Source of the DNA: Streptomyces guryensis
GTDB taxonomy: Bacteria; Actinomycetota; Actinomycetes; Streptomycetales; Streptomycetaceae
Assembly: GCF_021261325.1 (NCBI RefSeq)
Contig: NZ_JAJSBI010000050.1
Location: forward strand, 1 to 37,683
Direction: 5' to 3'
Length of the DNA: 37,683 bases
In this document: positions 16,949 to 25,197 of the stretch, piece by piece
How the letters are laid out: each line of letters opens with the position of its first letter
Position numbering within the stretch: position 1 is the first letter of the stretch
Notes under the pieces: model-generated
Database searches by the model: none
What the model was told of the DNA's origin: nothing
Seen by the model: only the letters and a program-made list of their open reading frames with translations
Position numbers and translations under genes: made by a program

Positions 16949-17868
16949 AGCTGGGATTCCTGACGGCCTGCCTGCCCGGCCTGCCCCTGGACGAGATCGC
17001 CGACTGGGCCGTGGCAGAGGGCTACCAGGCCCTCGAGGTGGCGGTGTGGCCCAGTGCGGGTGGCCGCGACTTCGAGGCCTCGCACCTGCCGGTCGCCGAC
17101 TTCACGGACGCCGACGAGCAGCGCACCCGTGAACTCCTCGAACGCACCGGACTGACGATCAGCTCACTCGCGTACTACGAGAACAACCTGCACCCGGACC
17201 CGGCGACCCGCGAGTCGATCCGCACCCACCTCAAGCACGCGATCGACACGGCGGCCCGCCTCGGCGTGGACTCGGTCGGTACGTTCATCGGCCGCGACCC
17301 GCGCCTGAGCGTGTTGCAGAACCTGCGCGAGGGCGAGAAGGTGCTGCCCGAGCTGGTGGAGCACGCGGGCGAGCGTGGCGTGAAGATCGTCATCGAGAAC
17401 TGCGTGATGGAGGGCTGGCACCCCGACGGATACCCGGGGAACCTCGCCTACTCGCCCGAGCTGTGGGAGTGGATGTTCGACCTGGGCTTCTACCTCAACT
17501 GGGATCCCTCGCACCTGATGTGGATCGGCATCGACCCCCTTGAGACCATCGAGCCGTACCTCGACCGGATCATCCACACTCAGGCCAAGGATGTGGAGCT
17601 GTTCCCGGCAAAGCGCAACCGCTACGGCCACTTCGGCATCGTCGACAAGGGTGGCGACCCCTGGGCAACGGGCTGGTGGCGCTACCGCGTACCAGGTCTG
17701 GGGCAGGTCGACTGGCGCCGCGTCATCGACCGCTTCCACGATCTGGGCTATACCGGCACAGTCTCCGTCGAACACGAGGACCCGGTGTGGGGCGGCACCC
17801 CTGAGAAGGTCCAGCAGGGACTGAGGATCGCGCACCGCACGCTGAGCCCGCTCATCGAGCCCCAGTAG
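16945..17868 (+). CDS. Sugar phosphate isomerase/epimerase family TIM-barrel protein
   Basis: A 307-residue protein of the xylose-isomerase-like TIM-barrel family, complete from MKLGFLTACLPGLPLDEIAD to LSPLIEPQ. The probable metal site is Glu151 (IVIENCVMEGWHP), Asp187 and His190 (NWDPSHLMW), His211 (IIHTQAKD) and Glu276 (SVEHEDPVW). It resembles the IolE-like and DgpC/CarC-like proteins of glycoside catabolism more than xylose isomerase itself, though I cannot separate these by eye. The ATG overlaps the dehydrogenase stop (ATGA, 16945-16948), making it the last gene of the operon. It is divergent from the first TIM barrel at 14747-15742, so the two probably act on successive intermediates. 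Confidence 0.88.
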   Translation: MKLGFLTACLPGLPLDEIADWAVAEGYQALEVAVWPSAGGRDFEASHLPVADFTDADEQRTRELLERTGLTISSLAYYENNLHPDPATRESIRTHLKHAIDTAARLGVDSVGTFIGRDPRLSVLQNLREGEKVLPELVEHAGERGVKIVIENCVMEGWHPDGYPGNLAYSPELWEWMFDLGFYLNWDPSHLMWIGIDPLETIEPYLDRIIHTQAKDVELFPAKRNRYGHFGIVDKGGDPWATGWWRYRVPGLGQVDWRRVIDRFHDLGYTGTVSVEHEDPVWGGTPEKVQQGLRIAHRTLSPLIEPQ

Positions 17869-17879
17869 GACACCGTTAG

Positions 17880-18490
17880 GAGTTCGAAGATCGGTGCGTC
17901 GGAGAACCGGAACAGGTCCAGGCCGCCTTCGGTGGCCAGGGTCAGCGGCTGCCAGGAGGGCACGACGAACAGGTCGCCGCGTTCGACGTTCCAGCTCGCG
18001 TCGCCGACGGTGATGTGGCCCGTACCGTCGAGACCTCGAAGAACGACGAGCCGACCTCGCTGCGGGCCGCGGTCAGGGTGTCCGGCGCCAGCCGGTGGAA
18101 CTCGGTGCGCAGCGTCGGCAGGACGTCGGCGCCCGTGGTCGGGTTGGTGCAGCGGACGGCGGTGTGGCCGGGCTCGACGGTCGCGGAGTAGCCCTCCGTC
18201 TCCAGGGCCAGCTGCTCGGCCAGAGCCCGGTCAGTGTATTCCCACCGGTAGGCCAGCAGGGGTGTGGCCGGGGTGGGCTGAAGGTGGGTCGACGGTCGCA
18301 GTCCCGGGTGGGCCCACAGCCGTTCGGAGCGTGAGCGCTCCGGCGCTTCGCGGGTGTCCGGGGCCGAACTCGAAGAAGGTCGCGTCGGTGTAGTGCTGGA
18401 AGGGGATGTCCAGTCCGTCGATACAGGCCATCGCGCGGTCGCTGCGGTTGTGGTGGCCAAACGGCCGCCGGCCGGGACGGTCCGCCCCGG
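17880..18490 (-). pseudogene. Gentisate 1,2-dioxygenase-like cupin, frameshifted and truncated
   Basis: Three minus-strand frames together give a continuous bicupin fragment. The first is RRPFGHHNRSDRAMACIDGL followed by DIPFQHYTDATFFEFGP (to about 18358). The second is TREAPERSRSERLWAHPGLR, then LLAYRWEYTDRALAEQL and TLRTEFHRLAPD (to about 18037). The third is FDGTGHITVGDASWNVERGD, then LFVVPSWQP and DLFRFSDAPIFELL. The order and motifs match gentisate 1,2-dioxygenase and its salicylate-dioxygenase-like relatives, non-heme iron ring-cleavage enzymes. Two one-base shifts break it, and the N-terminal portion is missing. The last few residues are lost where it meets the end of the isomerase-like gene. 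Confidence 0.75.
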
Positions 18491-18529
18491 CCGAACGGGC
18501 GGTTCGGGTCCCCGTGCGACCAGCAAACA

Positions 18530-19010
18530 CGCAGGACAGGCGATCGCATCGGCACGCCGCATCGTGCAGATCCTCCAGGACTTCGACCAGGACCCCGAGG
18601 TGGCCGAGGAGTTCACCGCGGTCGCGCCGAACGGGCAGCGGAACATCCCGTGGACGCAGTTCTGCCGTGGCCGCACGGACGCCGACCAGCTGGCTCAGCC
18701 GCTCCTCGACGGCAACACCGACACGATTCCTTGCGCGGTGTGGGGCCCGTCAGCACCGCGGATGCCGTCGGCCGCGACCACGACTCGTACGTGGTCACGC
18801 ATGTGGCCCGCAACCCCGTCCACATCGACAGCAGGCCCGTACGGCTCCGGGTCGCGGTGCGCTGCGACCGCCCCGACTGGATTGGGGCCACCACGCGGTC
18901 GGGGCAAGTGTTCGCCTACGGCTACTGGAAGCTTTTCCCCGACGACCTCGCACGCGCGCAGCGCCAGGGCTGGATCGAACTGCAGCTGTGGGTGAACAGC
19001 CCTGGCAGGT
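18530..19010 (+). other. Unrecognised, broken coding-like stretch
   Basis: Two plus-strand frames look coding but are not continuous. One reads ARRIVQILQDFDQDPEVAEE and then PNGQRNIPWTQFCRGRTDAD (about 18540-18740). The other reads HDSYVVTHVARNPVHIDSRP, then VRLRVAVRCDRPDWIGA and WKLFPDDLARAQRQGWIELQ (about 18770-18990). A one-base shift near 18740-18760 would join them. I do not recognise the family, and there is no clear start or stop in context. From 19010 to 19240 the frames become Pro/Thr-rich and non-coding in appearance. Confidence 0.3.
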
Positions 19011-19238
19011 GGCCCGTTGGGACACCGACGGCACCACCGTGGCCTCCCCAAGCCCGTCCTCCGCCCCCGCCACCCGCAACCAGCACCCGACCGCGCTACC
19101 GCCGCCCCGGCCCCGTCACCGACACGGAACGTGCCGCCGACTGCCTCGCCAGAGCCGGAATCGAGACCAGCCATTCACTGGGGAAGTCCCCGGCTGCGGA
19201 CAGGACCGGCTGGATCAGGTCACGGTTCTTCATGTCCG

Positions 19239-19466
19239 TCACTCGGCGTTCTCTGTCAGGAATCCCTTGTCGATGATGTTCTGGAATTGCTTGTCACCCA
19301 GTTTCCACGCTGCCCAGAATTTTCCGTCGGTGTGCAGCATGACCATCTTCTTCGTTGCTGAATCGATGAACCCGAGGGCCTGACCCCGGTTTCTGTAGTT
19401 GAATCGGTAGATCTTCGTGTCGGCGGCCAGCATGTGGCTTCTCGTTTTCTGCACGAACTGCTTCAT
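19239..19466 (-). pseudogene. Colicin-D-like toxin C-terminal fragment
   Basis: A 75-residue minus-strand frame with much lower G+C than its neighbours and several A/T-ending codons. It reads IYRFNYRNRGQALGFIDSAT, then MVMLHTDGKFWAAWKLGDKQ and FQNIIDKGFL before the end. The pattern Y-R-x(n)-F-x-(D/N)-x-x-T-x(2-4)-V-x(2-4)-D-G-x-F-x-x-x-W-K-L-x-x-x-Q-x-x-x-(I/L) fits the end of colicin-D-type tRNase domains, used as C-terminal warheads of polymorphic toxins. The N-terminal delivery part is absent: directly upstream the strand turns into a response-regulator fragment. No immunity gene is recognisable beside it. The family call is by pattern only. Confidence 0.5.
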
Positions 19467-19474
19467 CGTCTGTC

Positions 19475-19674
19475 CGCTGCGATTGCCGTTCCGCGAGCGC
19501 GTAGAGGGTGTCGCCTGAGGACACGGGCCGGTCCAGGACCAGGCAGTCGTAGGGGGCGAGGTCGATCAGGATGTCCGCGTCCGGCCGGTCGGCGACGGCG
19601 TATCCGGCTCCCTGCAGTCCGGCCGCGATGGTGTCCCGGAGATCAGACTCGTCCTCGACGAGAAGCACACGCAT
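19475..19674 (-). pseudogene. Response-regulator receiver domain, N-terminal fragment
   Basis: The ATG at 19674 starts MRVLLVEDESDLRDTIAAGL, then QGAGYAVADRPDADILIDL and YDCLVLDRPVSSGDTLYAL. This is the first half of an OmpR-type receiver domain: the acidic pair Glu7-Asp8 and the phospho-acceptor Asp in CLVLDR are visible. About residue 65 the frame runs into unrelated sequence belonging to the toxin-like fragment, so the rest of the receiver and the DNA-binding domain are missing. It is not the missing half of the receiver fragment at 29845, because the two overlap in the strand that carries the phospho-acceptor. Confidence 0.65.
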
Positions 19675-19854
19675 AGGTCGACGTCCTTGGGGGTAGCGCT
19701 CGTTCGCCGACTCCCGACCGGGCGGGTGAAGCGACACACGGCATCGCACGCGCTGGCAGGAGCGGAGGATATGTCGCCACCTCCCCTGACGCTGCCCGTG
19801 CAGACCTCCATGTCTGCGGAGCTGTTCCACGTCACCGCTCAGATGGGTCAGGTC

Positions 19855-20012
19855 GACGAGGTCCTCGCGGGCAGGCCGGCACACGGGCCCGCGCCGCACC
19901 CGACACGCACCGAACGCCGGATCATCGAGATCCGCGCCCTACGTCGGTGAGGACCCACCCGCACCGCGGGCCTGCTGCGCCTGGTGCCGTCCACAGTGCA
20001 CCAACATCCGTT
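19855..20012 (+). pseudogene. IS481-type transposase scrap
   Basis: The plus-strand frame VDEVLAGRPAHGPAPHPTRT then ERRIIEIRALRR, a TGA, and GPTRTAGLLRLVPSTVHQ matches the start-proximal region of IS481-family transposases. There, x-R-S-x-x-P-H-x-x-P-x-x-T is followed by E-R-R-I-I-x-L-R-x-x-R-R-W-G-P-x-R-I-A-x-x-L-x-x-x-x-S-T-V. The expected Trp codon is a TGA stop here. Neither the N-terminal helix-turn-helix nor the DDE domain is found nearby. From 20012 to 20178 I see nothing recognisable. Confidence 0.5.
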
Positions 20013-20178
20013 TCCTCCTCAGCGGGTAGGGAGGCCACCTGGCGCATGGTCTCCTGTTCCATGGTGTTCGTGTGATTGGCAGGCGAACAGCGCACGAACC
20101 GTTCACGTATGACCGGTTCGGCTGTTCGTCGCTACTCGCGGACTCCCCCAGTGGGCCCGGTGCCCTGACCGGTGCCCA

Positions 20179-20655
20179 TCAGGCGGCGCCCTCTACAAAG
20201 CGTTTCTCTGCCAGTAGCCCGAGCAGCAGCGAGGCCGACTTCCCCGTGGAGGGTGTGGAAGGCCGGATGACGAGGTCCGGGGCGTACGGAAAGCCGTTGA
20301 CTTCGGATGGGGCGGAGGCCGCTGTCGGCGTCGTCATGTGCACGTGCAGGAACTGCGTGCCGCTCCTGTCGTGCCGTTCGCGTACGACGTCGCCGCTGTC
20401 CGTGTACGGCGCGGCCGTCGAGGACACCAGGACGATCACGCTGTTGCGCGCGAGGACCTCGGCCGTCAGCCCTGCACGCCGCACGTCGCCGGCTTCGAGT
20501 ACGGCCACTCGACGCCCCGCGCCCCGTAGTCGCTCGGCCACGGCATGGGCGAGGGGCGATGTGCCCGCGTCCGGCGATCCGGTGAGCCATACCGTCACGC
20601 CGCAACAGCACGGCTTGGGGCGAACCAGCATGATCGGGTCAACCTCGTTTCGCAT
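20179..20655 (-). CDS. Adenylylsulfate-kinase-like protein with degenerate P-loop
   Basis: A 158-residue protein related to APS kinase, the enzyme that phosphorylates adenylylsulfate to PAPS, the sulfate donor of sulfotransferases. The core GVTVWLTGSPDAGTSPLAHA aligns with the family's G-x-x-x-W-(L/F)-T-G-L-x-(G/S)-A-G-K-S-T. The Walker A lysine is replaced by Thr32 and the following Thr by Pro34. AERLRGAGRRVAVLEAGDVR, NSVIVLVSSTAAPYTDSGD and FLHVHMTTP follow the family order, but the segment around the usual FSREDR and ERD-x-K-G-L-Y is shortened. It may be inactive or regulatory. The ATG at 20655 overlaps the MFS gene; an internal ATG at 20631 with GAGG upstream is an alternative. It is last in the sulfotransferase locus. 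Confidence 0.7.
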   Translation of the reverse strand: MRNEVDPIMLVRPKPCCCGVTVWLTGSPDAGTSPLAHAVAERLRGAGRRVAVLEAGDVRRAGLTAEVLARNSVIVLVSSTAAPYTDSGDVVRERHDRSGTQFLHVHMTTPTAASAPSEVNGFPYAPDLVIRPSTPSTGKSASLLLGLLAEKRFVEGAA

Positions 20656-21931
20656 GGGGTGAGGTGGTGCGGCGTGCGCTCAGGTTCCCGGAGAGGGTCC
20701 ACCAGAGCGTGCCGTAGGTGATCACGATGCCCGCGATGCACAAGGCCGCCTGGGGCGCGTCCATGGTTGTCGCGAGGCCTCCGGCCACCAGTTGGCTCAC
20801 GCCGAGGGAGAGGGTGGAGAACATGAAGTCGATGCTGAGGACTCGCCCGCGGATGTCGTCCGGGGTGGCCGACTGCAGGGCGAAGGACGACAGGGTGGAG
20901 TTCATGCTGCCGCCGACGTGGGCGACCACGACCAGCAGGACGGCCAGTGGAAACCAGCTGACGGCGGAGAAGCCGGCGTAGGCGAGGCCGAACATGAGAG
21001 TCGAGGCCAGAATGAGTAGACGGATTCGGCCCTCCCGCCCCCACAGGAGTTGGCGGCCCAGCACGGGGCCGATCAGCGCCCCCACTCCGCGCGCGGCGTA
21101 CAGCAGGCCCACGCCGACATCGCCCACGTGGAACACGGCGGCGCCCAGGGCGGGGAAGAGCGCCAGTACTCCGTTGCCCAGGGCGGTTCCCGGCTTGGCC
21201 AGCAGCAGCGACACGATGCGACGGTCCTGGCGGGCGAAGGACGCGGTCTCGCGGACATCGTCCCGCACCCTGCCCCGCGGCTTGCCGGCCCCGCCGCCAC
21301 CGCAGGGTCTGCGCACCCGCTGGACCAGGGCCGCGGAGACGCAGAAGGAGAACACGTCGAGGGCGAAGCACCAGTAGGTGCCGAGAGTGGAGGCGAGCAG
21401 CGCGCCCAGTGAGGCCCCCACCGCGAGCATGACGCCCCAAGCGCCGCCGGTGAGGGCGTTCGCGGTCAGCAGGTCGACTTTCGGGACCAGGTTGGGGAGC
21501 GCCGCGTTCGCCGCGGGGCCGTAGAAGGCCTTCACGCCCGCGACACCGCCCAGCGCGATCAGGGCGATCCAGGCGGTCGACTCGGTCCGTACGAGGAACA
21601 GGGTGGCGATGAACCCGGCGGACAGCAGATCACAGATGATCATCAGCCGGCGGCGGTCGACACGGTCGACGACCACACCGGCGTACGGGGACAACGCGGC
21701 GATGACCAGCGTGTCGGCCGCGAGGACCAGCGCTCCCCACAGGGGGGCGCTGGTCAACTCCTGGAGCAGGGCCAGGAGCGGGATCATCGCGAACCAGTCC
21801 CCGCCCAAGCTGACCAGCTGGGACAGGTAGACGCGGCGGAAGTCGGCTTCCTCGCACAGTAGTTGACCGGCCGACCTCCGTCGGGCGGGAGCGGCCGGTG
21901 CGCTGTCCGTCGCGCTACTGCCCGTCAGCAC
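20639..21931 (-). CDS. MFS transporter, probable exporter
   Basis: A 430-residue integral membrane protein with about twelve hydrophobic segments. It resembles the MFS_3/enterobactin-exporter-like group common in natural-product loci: YLSQLVSLGGDWFAMIPLLA near the start, then ALSPYAGVVVDRVDRRRLMI with the loop 2-3 motif (G-x-x-x-D-R-x-x-R-R). The later DDIRGRVLSIDFMFSTLSLG loop is also typical. I chose the GTG at 21931, which has GAGG six bases upstream and overlaps the glycosyltransferase stop by 17 bases. The frame is open to 21967 but without a ribosome binding site. It probably exports the product of the neighbouring enzymes. Confidence 0.9.
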   Translation of the reverse strand: MLTGSSATDSAPAAPARRRSAGQLLCEEADFRRVYLSQLVSLGGDWFAMIPLLALLQELTSAPLWGALVLAADTLVIAALSPYAGVVVDRVDRRRLMIICDLLSAGFIATLFLVRTESTAWIALIALGGVAGVKAFYGPAANAALPNLVPKVDLLTANALTGGAWGVMLAVGASLGALLASTLGTYWCFALDVFSFCVSAALVQRVRRPCGGGGAGKPRGRVRDDVRETASFARQDRRIVSLLLAKPGTALGNGVLALFPALGAAVFHVGDVGVGLLYAARGVGALIGPVLGRQLLWGREGRIRLLILASTLMFGLAYAGFSAVSWFPLAVLLVVVAHVGGSMNSTLSSFALQSATPDDIRGRVLSIDFMFSTLSLGVSQLVAGGLATTMDAPQAALCIAGIVITYGTLWWTLSGNLSARRTTSPHAKRG

Positions 21932-22895
21932 GCAGTGCCTCGCGGAGTTCCTCGGACTTCCCCACACGGAAGAGGGCGAGCCGGTGCCGGTTCACCTCGG
22001 GCAGTCGCTCGATCACCTGCTCGTCCACCCGGGCGAGGAAACCGCGGCCGAGTTCCAGGGCCGTCGCCATCGCGTCGTCGGTGTTTTCCAGCATGGCTAG
22101 CATCGCGATGCGCAGGTCACCGAGGCACATGTCACGCTCGTAGACGGGCAGCAGTTCGGGGGCGTGCTCGCGGAGGATCTCCCCGGTGACCACCATCATG
22201 CGCATACGGGCCGCGATGTTGTCGGGCTCGTACAGGCGCTGTGTGATGGAGCGTTCCCCGGCTTCCCGGATTCGCCAGTGGTAGACGACCTGCCCGACCA
22301 CATCGACCGACCGGGCCTCGATATGGGCCCGCACGGTGACCGGCGCGTCCTCGTACTGGGCGAGGGAGAAGGCGAAGCGGTGCCGGTCCCAGAACGACCT
22401 GCGGAACACTTTGTTCCAGATCATCCGGTCGAGGATCAGATCCTGGTCGCGGGTGATGTGGGTGCGGCTGCGCGGGGCGGCGAAGACCTCGGCGTAGCGC
22501 GGATGGCGGTGTGTTCCGGAGGAGTCGAGGCGTCGGACGTCTCCGGACGCGAAGTCCGAGTTGGTGGACTCCAGGGATTCCACCAGTGCCCGGTAGGCCG
22601 TCGTCGGAACGACGTCGTCGGAGTCGGCGAAGGCCAGATAAGTGCCGGTCGCCCGCTCGGCACCGACGTTGCGGGCGGCGCTGAGACCTTGGTTGTGCTG
22701 GGTGATGAGAGAGAAGCGGTCGTCCTTGGCCACCCATGCGGTGGCGATCTGCGGACTGGTGTCGGTCGAGCCGTCGTCGACCAGGATCACTTCGATGTCC
22801 TTGAGGTCCTGGTGGGCCAGGGACTCCAGGAGTTCGGGGAAGTAGGGGGCGACGTTGTAGAAGGGAACGACGACGCTGAGTGTGGGCGTGGGCAT
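21915..22895 (-). CDS. Family 2 glycosyltransferase
   Basis: A 326-residue GT-A-fold glycosyltransferase, starting PTLSVVVPFYNVAPYFPELL. Nucleotide-sugar binding residues are Asp40-Asp41 (VILVDDGSTD), and the metal-binding D-x-D is within Asp91-Ser-Asp93-Asp94 (LAFADSDDVV). NQGLSAARNVGAERATGTYL is the standard GT2 connecting motif. The C-terminal half (residues 140-326) is helical and resembles the GT2 modules found with CDP-glycerol/teichoic-acid-type proteins. It is cytosolic or peripheral to the membrane. Only 11 bases separate it from the upstream pentein gene, and its end overlaps the MFS gene. Acceptor and donor sugars are not deducible. Confidence 0.9.
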   Translation of the reverse strand: MPTPTLSVVVPFYNVAPYFPELLESLAHQDLKDIEVILVDDGSTDTSPQIATAWVAKDDRFSLITQHNQGLSAARNVGAERATGTYLAFADSDDVVPTTAYRALVESLESTNSDFASGDVRRLDSSGTHRHPRYAEVFAAPRSRTHITRDQDLILDRMIWNKVFRRSFWDRHRFAFSLAQYEDAPVTVRAHIEARSVDVVGQVVYHWRIREAGERSITQRLYEPDNIAARMRMMVVTGEILREHAPELLPVYERDMCLGDLRIAMLAMLENTDDAMATALELGRGFLARVDEQVIERLPEVNRHRLALFRVGKSEELREALRADGQ

Positions 22896-22906
22896 GGGGG
22901 GCTACC

Positions 22907-23872
22907 TCAGTCCTGGGGTGTGCGGGCGAGAATTCCCGTGGCACAGGCGATTCCCCCTGCGCCCTTGGTGAGTTCCGGTATCGGGACGCGGGCGACACAC
23001 TCGACGCCGTGCCGGGACAGCAGGTCCGCCGTGGCGCGGGACCCGGTCGGCATGAGGACCGCCCGCGGCGCCACGGTGACGAAGTTGAACGCCAGGTGGG
23101 TGCTGACCTCCTCGGACTCGGGGATGTCGACGACCGTGAAGCCCAGCTCGCGCAGGTGCCGGATCTCCGCCGGGTCCATGATCGAGGTGCGGGCGGCGAG
23201 CAGGTCCGCGTCGAGCACCTGGAGGACCCCGAGCAGGTGCTGGACCCCGGTGGGCACGGAAAGCCGCAGGACTCGCGCGCCCTGCTGTCCGGCCTCGTCC
23301 GCGATCTGCCGGGCCCCGGCCTCGTTCGTGCGTGCGCCGAGTCCGACGGCGACCAGTTCGGAGCGCAGCCACTGGGCGTCGGCGCCCTCGAAGACGCCGT
23401 TGGCGCCGACGGTACGGGCCACCGGGATGCCGAGCCGGGCGCAGAGTCTGAGGGTCTGGAGTTCCTCGCCGGCCCGAACGGCGCTGGCCATCCGGGGGAT
23501 CACGGCGCCCGCCCGGGTCATCCACAGCAGGTCGCGCGCGTACATCGCGTTGGCGCCGCGGTACGGATTGCTGCCGGGTGGCTCTGGGGCGGGCAGTGTG
23601 TGCACGGTGACGCCCAGCGTGCCGTACGCCTCGGCCAGCGCGTCCATGTCGCGGCGGAGCGCGGCGTGGTCGAGCCGTTCCAGGTGCTGGAGTGCGTCGG
23701 GCTCACCGGCGGTGAGGAGCGCGGCCGGCGGGCAGTGCAGGGCGACGTCGGTGAGACGGTCGAAGTCGCGGCTCACGCCAAAGGGCGCCCAGTTCCCGCC
23801 AGCTGCGATGTCGTCCTCGTGCCGTCCGGGGCGGGCGCGCCAGCCCGGCCCGTGGTAGGCGGCCGCGGTCAC
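22907..23872 (-). CDS. Arginine deiminase / amidinotransferase-like pentein enzyme
   Basis: A 321-residue guanidine-modifying enzyme of the pentein fold (arginine deiminase, DDAH and amidinotransferases). Family landmarks occur in order: NAMYARDLLWMT near residue 110, Glu162 and Asp165 (GVFEGADAQWL), VGLGARTNEAG near 176-186, His212 (GVQHLLGVL) and the nucleophile Cys310 (GAGGIACATGILAR). These correspond to the E/D, H and C catalytic residues. The start is a GTG at 23872, overlapping the sulfotransferase stop (GTGA). The frame is open much further upstream, but only as a shadow. Whether it hydrolyses or transfers the amidino group cannot be told from sequence; next to a sulfotransferase and an exporter, a biosynthetic role is plausible. 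Confidence 0.85.
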   Translation of the reverse strand: MTAAAYHGPGWRARPGRHEDDIAAGGNWAPFGVSRDFDRLTDVALHCPPAALLTAGEPDALQHLERLDHAALRRDMDALAEAYGTLGVTVHTLPAPEPPGSNPYRGANAMYARDLLWMTRAGAVIPRMASAVRAGEELQTLRLCARLGIPVARTVGANGVFEGADAQWLRSELVAVGLGARTNEAGARQIADEAGQQGARVLRLSVPTGVQHLLGVLQVLDADLLAARTSIMDPAEIRHLRELGFTVVDIPESEEVSTHLAFNFVTVAPRAVLMPTGSRATADLLSRHGVECVARVPIPELTKGAGGIACATGILARTPQD

Positions 23873-25197
23873 ACCCACTGGTCCTCCTCCCCCTTGCGGT
23901 AACCAAGTTCGTCCGCGACGTCGCGGATGTCCGGCCGGTCGACTGCGGGGAGCACGAGATCGGCCCGCTGCCTCCAGCGGGCCGGGCGGGGCCGCGCGGT
24001 CGCCATCACGACCGGGAAGCTCACCGGACGGGTCAGTTGCGGGATCCCGGCGAAGGCGAAGACGGACCGCAGGGTCCGCTCCCGGGTGGTGGGATCGAGG
24101 ATCTGCTCGAACGGCACGCGCAGGACGTCGTCCGCGGTGTCGGGGCCCAGTGCGTCGAGGGCGGACCGGTGCGCGCCCGCCCACTGGTTCGCGCACACCC
24201 ATTCCAGCGGCTGGTCGACGAGCTTCTCCCAGCCGGGGGGAATGTCGAAGTTCCACCAGCGCCGAGCGGCCTCGCCGAGCTCCGAGTATCCGTCGATCGA
24301 CAGGGCGTGCTGGTCGGAGACGTCGTACGAGAAGAATCCCCGGTCGCGCCAGCCGTCGTAGAGCCCGTTCACGCTCGCGGCGGGGTTGCGGGTGAGGTGG
24401 ATGACCCGTATGCGGGCGTTCGGCATCAGCCGTCGCAGCATCGGGAGCCGGTAGGCGTCGACCGACGACTTGATCACCACGGGGTGGCGCCGCAATGCGC
24501 CGCGATCGGCGGCGGTGCGGGCCCGGGGGACGACGAACGGCGGTTCCTCGATGCAGTAGCCGTCGTGGGGCGGGCGAAGGTCGGCGTCGGACGCCGTGGC
24601 CCGGAAGGCGGGCGGTAAGTCGTAGAACGACGGATCGATACGGGGATGGGTCGCGCGGAGGTGGTGCAGGACCTCGACGAGGAATGTGTCCGGCTCATCG
24701 GGCCGTGCACAGGTCCTGGAGGCGTGGTCGACGGCCTCCCGTACGGTCGCGAACGCGATCTCCTCCAGCGGCCACTGGAGGGCGAGGCGCCGCGTCACCA
24801 CGGCCGTATACCGCAACCGGTCCGCGGCGGTGGCCGGGGGGCGGGCCGGGCCCGATCCGAGGAGAGACATGAAGTCCCTTGAGAACGCCGTCCAGTCGAA
24901 CTCCACGTCCGGCTCCAGGGCGTCGGATCCGTCGCGGCCGCGGTCGAGCCGGTTCAGCTTGTACAGAGAGGTGTGCTCGCCGGCGATGGACAGCACGTCC
25001 GGCTGGTCGGAGAGGATCTGGTGGAGGAGGCTGCTGCCGCCCCGGGACGAGGCCACGATTGCCACGACGCTGGTGGCGTGGGACAGGTCCGCGTCCGAGG
25101 CCGGCCGGCCGGCTGCCGTTCTGTGCACCTCGTCCAGTGTGTGCCGGGCAGCGGCGATCGACCGTTCGCGTGAGGTGACTTCGAAAGCAGGCACCAT
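23869..25197 (-). CDS. PAPS-dependent sulfotransferase family protein
   Basis: A 442-residue cytosolic sulfotransferase. The 5'-phosphosulfate-binding loop is VAIVASSRGGSSLLHQIL (residues 46-62), corresponding to the usual S-x-R-S-G-S-(T/S)-L-L. The 3'-phosphate-binding motif is RVIHLTRNPAASVNGLYDGW (264-283), with Arg270 and Ser275 as the expected contacts. The protein is longer than simple sulfotransferases because of an insertion at about residues 100-230 that I cannot assign. Its ATG shares one base with the stop of the GH36-type gene (TGATG), and its stop overlaps the pentein start. The APS-kinase-like gene in the same locus supports a PAPS-linked role. The acceptor is unknown. Confidence 0.85.
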   Translation of the reverse strand: MVPAFEVTSRERSIAAARHTLDEVHRTAAGRPASDADLSHATSVVAIVASSRGGSSLLHQILSDQPDVLSIAGEHTSLYKLNRLDRGRDGSDALEPDVEFDWTAFSRDFMSLLGSGPARPPATAADRLRYTAVVTRRLALQWPLEEIAFATVREAVDHASRTCARPDEPDTFLVEVLHHLRATHPRIDPSFYDLPPAFRATASDADLRPPHDGYCIEEPPFVVPRARTAADRGALRRHPVVIKSSVDAYRLPMLRRLMPNARIRVIHLTRNPAASVNGLYDGWRDRGFFSYDVSDQHALSIDGYSELGEAARRWWNFDIPPGWEKLVDQPLEWVCANQWAGAHRSALDALGPDTADDVLRVPFEQILDPTTRERTLRSVFAFAGIPQLTRPVSFPVVMATARPRPARWRQRADLVLPAVDRPDIRDVADELGYRKGEEDQWV

